Of a stretch of 64,000 nucleotides of DNA, positions 60,001-64,000 are shown one piece after another. The stretch covers positions 434,001 through 498,000 of the forward strand of contig SWDT01000058.1 in assembly GCA_009193035.1 (NCBI GenBank), written 5' to 3'. Within the stretch, counting starts at the first letter, position 1; each line of letters begins with the position of its first letter. Origin of the DNA: Halicephalobus mephisto (taxonomy: Eukaryota > Nematoda > Chromadorea > Rhabditida > Panagrolaimidae). The notes under the pieces are model-generated. The model was not told the origin of the DNA. It made no database searches and saw only the letters and a program-made list of their open reading frames with translations. The translations under genes and the position numbers were made by a program.

Positions 60001-60942
60001 AATCATAGGTCCACATGACTCAAAAATTGCTTGACTATAAAAATCGATCGTTTATTCCGGATCTTTGTTCTCTCAAAAGTCCCAAAAATAGGAAACAGAA
60101 TCCTAGAGAACAAATATTCAAAAAGCTCTCAAGTTTCAAAACACCAGTGAAAAACAATCATACTATTATGAAAAGTAAAAAAGGAATTGTTATGAAATCT
60201 TTTTGAAAAGAAGTTTTAATTTTGGATGTTTTGTATTAAATTTTGGAAGATTTCAGAAGTTTCTACAGAATGGTGATATTTTTAAAAATAAATTTTTTAA
60301 CGAACTGGTTTCGACATGAATTTTTAAAATTTTTTAAAAAATAAAAAAGTTTAATAATTTTAGTTTTTTATAATGCTTATTTCGTAATCACTTTTGAGAA
60401 AATTAAAAATAAATTCTTTAACGAACTGGTTTCGACACGAATTTTTAAGTTTTTAGAAAATAAAAAAATTTAATAATTTGTGTTTTTTATGACGGTTATT
60501 TCGTAATCACTTTTGGGAAAATTAAAAATAAATTTTTTAACGAACTGGTTTCGACGTGAATTTTTAAAATTTTTTAGAAAATAAAAAATGTAATAATTTT
60601 AATTTTAAGTGGTGATTATTTCGTAATTTTAAACAACTTTGTAGTTGCTTTTTTAAAAATATTTTATCTAATTCGATCTAGGAACTTACAGATAGAAGTA
60701 TACAAGACACAAAAGCTGTTCATTATTGGAAATCAATAATTATACATCAAAGTTCCGATAAATATTAAATTCATTACTGTCATTACAGTAATTTTCGAAA
60801 AGTAAAGTTTTCCATAAAATTAAAAAACTCACGCATTTTTTATTTTATCTTCGGTGCACATCGGGACATCGTCTTCAGAAGCCGTTTTCTTAAATAAGAA
60901 AAATCCCAAAATTACTAGAAATAAAACAAAGAAAAGCTTCAT
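57030..60942 (-). CDS. trehalase (glycoside hydrolase family 37), secreted or membrane-anchored
   Basis: Six exons in transcript order: 60833-60942, 58574-58913, 58339-58532, 57510-58294, 57314-57459 and 57030-57272; 605 residues, stop TGA. It would split trehalose into two glucoses outside the cell. A signal anchor or peptide (KLFFVLFLVILGFFLF) opens the protein. Then come IYCGGW and DSKSFVDSPL, signature 1 PGGRFLEPYYWDAY (about 174-187), IPNGGRVYYLQRSQPP, signature 2 QWDFPNG joined across an intron to WGNINHIVIEGL, and GGEYNVQDGFGWTNGA. A hydrophobic C-terminus (VPIILTLFSASTFFLVL) after an Asn/Ser-rich linker suggests a GPI anchor, as in other animal trehalases. Odd points: YYWDAY where S or T is usual, and PNGWGN where PNGWAP is usual. 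Intron 1 is 1.9 kb and full of tandem repeats. The others are 41-49 bp. Confidence 0.93.
59645..59950. repeat. 43-bp minisatellite in trehalase intron 1, 7 copies
   Basis: TTTAAATACCTCAGATTAGC plus CTAGAACCATGCTTCCGG, repeated at exact 43-bp steps with slight variation. Confidence 0.85.
60275..60625. repeat. 120-bp tandem repeat in trehalase intron 1, 3 copies
   Basis: The unit contains AACGAACTGGTTTCGACA and TTATTTCGTAATCACTTTT. Confidence 0.8.
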
Positions 60943-61199
60943 TTTTAACAACTATTCCAACAATGTCCCTGGAACAATGAATCTTGAATGTAAAAGAAAT
61001 GTATGAATCCGCCTAATCTGCTCCAAATCCTGTAAAAATCGAAAGCAGCTTTTCTGTCTTGGTCGATTTTTGATAAGAAAGCAGTTAAACACGATGTTTT
61101 TTCAGTATGATCAATGGTTTCTCTTATAATAGGACGAAAAATAGAATCAATTTTCCTTTCAAACAATATTTAAAAAAATCATTTAACCATTGTCCTGAC

Positions 61200-61570
61200 A
61201 CGTAATTGTTTTTTTTAAGATTATTTAAATTTAGTTTTAACACGAATAATAATTTAAATTTAAAAAATCACTCAAATTCGGTCCTGGCACGAATAATTTC
61301 TTTTTAAAAATCACACAAATTCGGTCCTGGCACGAATAATTTTTTTTTAATCACTCAAATTCGGTCCTGACACGAATAAATTTTTTTTTAAAAATCACTC
61401 AAATTCGGTCCTGACACGAATAAATTTTTTTTTAAAAATCACTCAAATTTGGTCCTGACACGAATAATTCTTTTAAAAAAATCACTCAAATTTGGTCCTG
61501 GCACGAATAATTTTTTTTTAAAAATCACTCAAATTCGGTCCTGGCACGAATAATCTTCTAAAAATAATCC
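61200..61570. repeat. about 43-bp tandem repeat with CGGTCCTGACACGAAT, 7 copies
   Basis: The unit is CACTCAAATTCGGTCCTGRC followed by ACGAATAATTTTTTTT. The core word also occurs singly at many other sites in the window. Confidence 0.8.
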
Positions 61571-61960
61571 AAGTTTGGTCTCGCCAAGAATATTTTTTTT
61601 AAGAGAAAATTACTCAATTTTTGTTTCGGCAGGAATAAGAATATCATTTAATTTTGACACAATTATTAATGTTTTCTAAAATTCATCTTTTATATTCAAA
61701 AATCCAAAATTTTATAAATGTAAAAAATCCAAAAATAAATTCAAAAGTTACTGAAATGTTAGAAATAATTTAAATATCATTCGTGTCAGAATCGAAATTA
61801 AAATTTTTATTTTTTTAACTCTCAACATCGGTTAAAAATTTGTCCAGACTGATCAATGAACTTTCGCTAAAGTAAACTTCAAAAATCAATTGCCATTTTT
61901 GTTTATGATAAAACCGTTCAAAACAGATCAAATGATACATCGGAAAATTTATATTTTTTA

Positions 61961-64000
61961 TCAAACAAGTATCGCCGGCGATCTTCGACGAATTTCGTCT
62001 ATTCCACCCTGAAAATTGAAAATAACTATTTTAAAAAATAAATTTTTCAATTTTGGTCCTGACACGAATAATTCTCAAACATCTTTTTCGATTTGTTTTT
62101 ATTAATTTTTGAATATTTTATTTTTGTTATTTGAAAAATATAAAATTTAAAAATAATAAAAATGTTTACAGATTTTTCGTGTCGAGACCAAATTTGAAAA
62201 TTTACTTTTTTAAACTAATGAACTTACATTGTAGAGTCGTGCAGTGTCATCTCCGACGACGGCCAAAGCAAGAATCCCGAAAGCCGCCTCAGGGCCGTTG
62301 TTTCCGAGGACAAAACTGGTCTGTCCTCTGGTGTAGTTCGCTCTGGCAAGAGCTATATTGATTTCTGTAGCTGACAGAATCAAACCATTGCCATTGACCA
62401 GTTCATCAACGGGGAGATTTTTAGAACCGAACAATCTTCCATTTTGGTTGAATTCTGCTCTATAACGAGTATCCAAGAAATTGAACTAAAATCAACCTTT
62501 AATTTTCGGATATTTGTCGAGACTTACTAAATCCGGTTCGTTGAAGTAACATTGTCCATTCGGCTGGATCGCGGCCATTTCCTCGAAAGTGATGACCTTC
62601 AAGTAGTCGAATCCAGCCCTCCAGGATCCCGGAACGACCTGGGTAGGAGCTGAAGTAACTTCGTACCCGAGAGAACTCCAGGCATTGAAGCCTCCATTGA
62701 GGACACTGACCTTCGAATGGTTGTAGATTCTGAAGAGTTCCCAAACAGCTGCCGCATATCTCATTCCACCCAGGTTATCCCTTGAGTAAATAATGAGATA
62801 ATCTTCTTGGTTGATCCCGAGGGATTGAACGTAATTTTGGAAAACATTCGGGGGATATAAAGTGTATCTTTGATTGCTGAAAATTCAAATTTTATTTTAA
62901 TTTAACGAATGATGAATAATTATGATTTTTCAACTTGAAATCAAATGACTTTGTTGTTTGATATTGAAAACAATGGAATTAAGTGATTTTCATCAGGAAC
63001 CTATTGTTAGAAAAATTTCTTTTATATCGCAGAATAACTTTTAAGCTTTGATACTTTGTTTAAAAGTTCATTTGATTCACTTTTGAAAAGAATAGTGTTC
63101 CTCTCCACGTTACGACACAAACTTCAAACCTTGATACTATACTCTGAAGTTTATTTTGCTAATTTTTAAAGAGTAATAAGTGGTCCCCGTGGTGTTCAAA
63201 GGATGATTTTAAAACTTTCACAGGTTTTCTGAAATTACATCTAACTGAATACAACCAACATATAAGAGCTCCTGATCACAGTTTTCACATTATCTGATTC
63301 TAACTGAGTGCAATCGACGGTAGGATTATATTCCAACAGAAGATTGATTATAGCTGAATGTAATTAACGTACTAATACCCTTTTAATTGGAAAAAACGTA
63401 GTCCAAACACGTTGATTACACTTAGTTAGAATCAGATAATGTGAAAACCGTGATCAGGAGCTCTTATATGTTGGTTGTATTCAGTTAGATGTAATTTCAG
63501 AAAATCTGTGTTGAGGTTCTGTTAAAAATCACATTTAACACATAAGTGAAAAGTGTTCTCTTTCATTTTCCATCAAAATTAATGTTTAATTTTAAAAAAT
63601 ATTAATCAAAAATGAAAGAGTACATTTATCTGAACCTAATAAAAAAGCAATTATGAAAATTCATCCAATACTCGTTCAATTCTATCGATTTGAAATCTAG
63701 ATTTTCAAAATGTTTTATTTTGTCTAAGAAAATAGCTACTTTTTAAAGAAATAAATTCTCCTTTGTCATTATTGTATCTGAAAATCTTTTCAGTCAATTA
63801 GTATCTCTAGCACGTCATTCTCCACCTTGAAGGCATCCCCGTGAGATTTTACCCCTATGAATTTCCCTTAGGGATTCAGTCTTACTATTTACTAGACAAA
63901 ATTGCAACCGACCTAGTTGGATAAGTAGCCACATCCAAATTGAAGTACACAGCGTTAGCAATGTGGACATTCATATAATCCACATTCATCTGAAGATCTT
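61961..64000 (-). CDS. rhodanese-family sulfurtransferase-like protein lacking the catalytic Cys (partial)
   Basis: Four exons in transcript order: 63913 to beyond 64000, 62528-62876, 62228-62485 and 61961-62008, in phase, stop TGA. The 5' part lies outside the window. It follows the two-domain 3-mercaptopyruvate/thiosulfate sulfurtransferase plan: HIANAVYFNLDVATYPTS, then LYPPNVFQNYVQSLGI, GGMRYAAAVWELFRIYNHSK, VSVLNGGFNAW, and domain 2 with FLDTRYRAEF and GSKNLPVDEL. The active-site loop, normally V.TCGSG...C, reads SFVLGNNGPEAAF, so glycine replaces the cysteine that carries the persulfide. A short C-terminal exon (GGIDEIRRRSPAILV) follows. Such a protein should not transfer sulfur by the usual route. 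It may bind ligand or protein, or use another chemistry. The rest of the fold is intact with no stops, so it is not simply a pseudogene. Confidence 0.85.
63219..63510. mobile_element. foldback element with 101-bp arms in sulfurtransferase intron
   Basis: Arms 63219-63319 and 63410-63510 are inverse copies with about five differences (CACAGRTTTTCTGAAATTAC at the ends; CATATAAGAGCTCCTGATCA inside). The centre is 90 bp, with no coding capacity. Confidence 0.8.

Noticed and set aside
59645..61570. Regular repeats that might be taken for a CRISPR array
   Set aside because: The units are head-to-tail without unique spacers and lie in introns or spacers of a nematode gene; they are minisatellites.

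Overview
The window looks like nuclear DNA of a free-living rhabditid nematode, probably Caenorhabditis-like. The coding genes have short introns (about 42-60 bp) with TTTCAG acceptors, and the non-coding DNA is very AT-rich. The gene set fits: a serpentine chemoreceptor, a Gly/Tyr-rich secreted peptide, a globin with an N-myristoylation start, a SIX3/6-type homeobox gene (ceh-32 type) and a trehalase with a hydrophobic C-terminal tail. Nothing bacterial, viral or CRISPR-like is present. No species is claimed, because nothing could be searched.

Left third (1-20 kb), gene-rich. In order: the 3' end of a membrane-protein gene (+), a LINE tail, a GY-rich secreted peptide gene (-), an intronless seven-transmembrane receptor (+), a six-exon globin (+), a broken villin/gelsolin gene that still carries an intact headpiece exon (+), a small four-exon gene resembling borealin with a perfect E2F-type site upstream (+), a degenerate tRNA-like sequence (-), and a single-pass membrane protein (-). 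Small inverted-repeat elements (MITEs) sit between genes and inside introns. All three long introns of the villin relic hold an insertion or repeat.

Middle (20-47 kb), a gene desert next to the homeobox gene. I see no convincing protein gene. It holds AT-rich tandem repeats, arrays rich in GAA/TTC that resemble heat-shock elements, arrays of a dispersed TTTCCACTCAGGACC-type motif, three long arrays of a palindromic dispersed repeat, Tc1/mariner-like MITEs, a 610-bp inverted duplication (arms about 8.5 kb apart, nearly identical) and a hairpin with 56-bp arms. Islands of higher GC and higher complexity, without convincing reading frames, lie within it and are candidate regulatory DNA.

Right third (47-64 kb). 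The ceh-32-type gene (-, three exons) spans 47.5-53.3 kb, with GC-richer islands and minisatellites in its introns and upstream. A six-exon trehalase gene (-) follows, with a 1.9-kb first intron full of tandem repeats. At the right edge is the 3' part of a sulfurtransferase (rhodanese-family) gene (-) whose catalytic cysteine position is glycine. The genes are independent; there is no obvious operon. The most interesting points are the sulfurtransferase without its cysteine, the villin relic with two stops and two phase-compensating frameshifts, the inverted duplication carrying an octamer motif, the twice-occurring MITE-spacer-MITE composite, and the possible minimal borealin with its E2F site.
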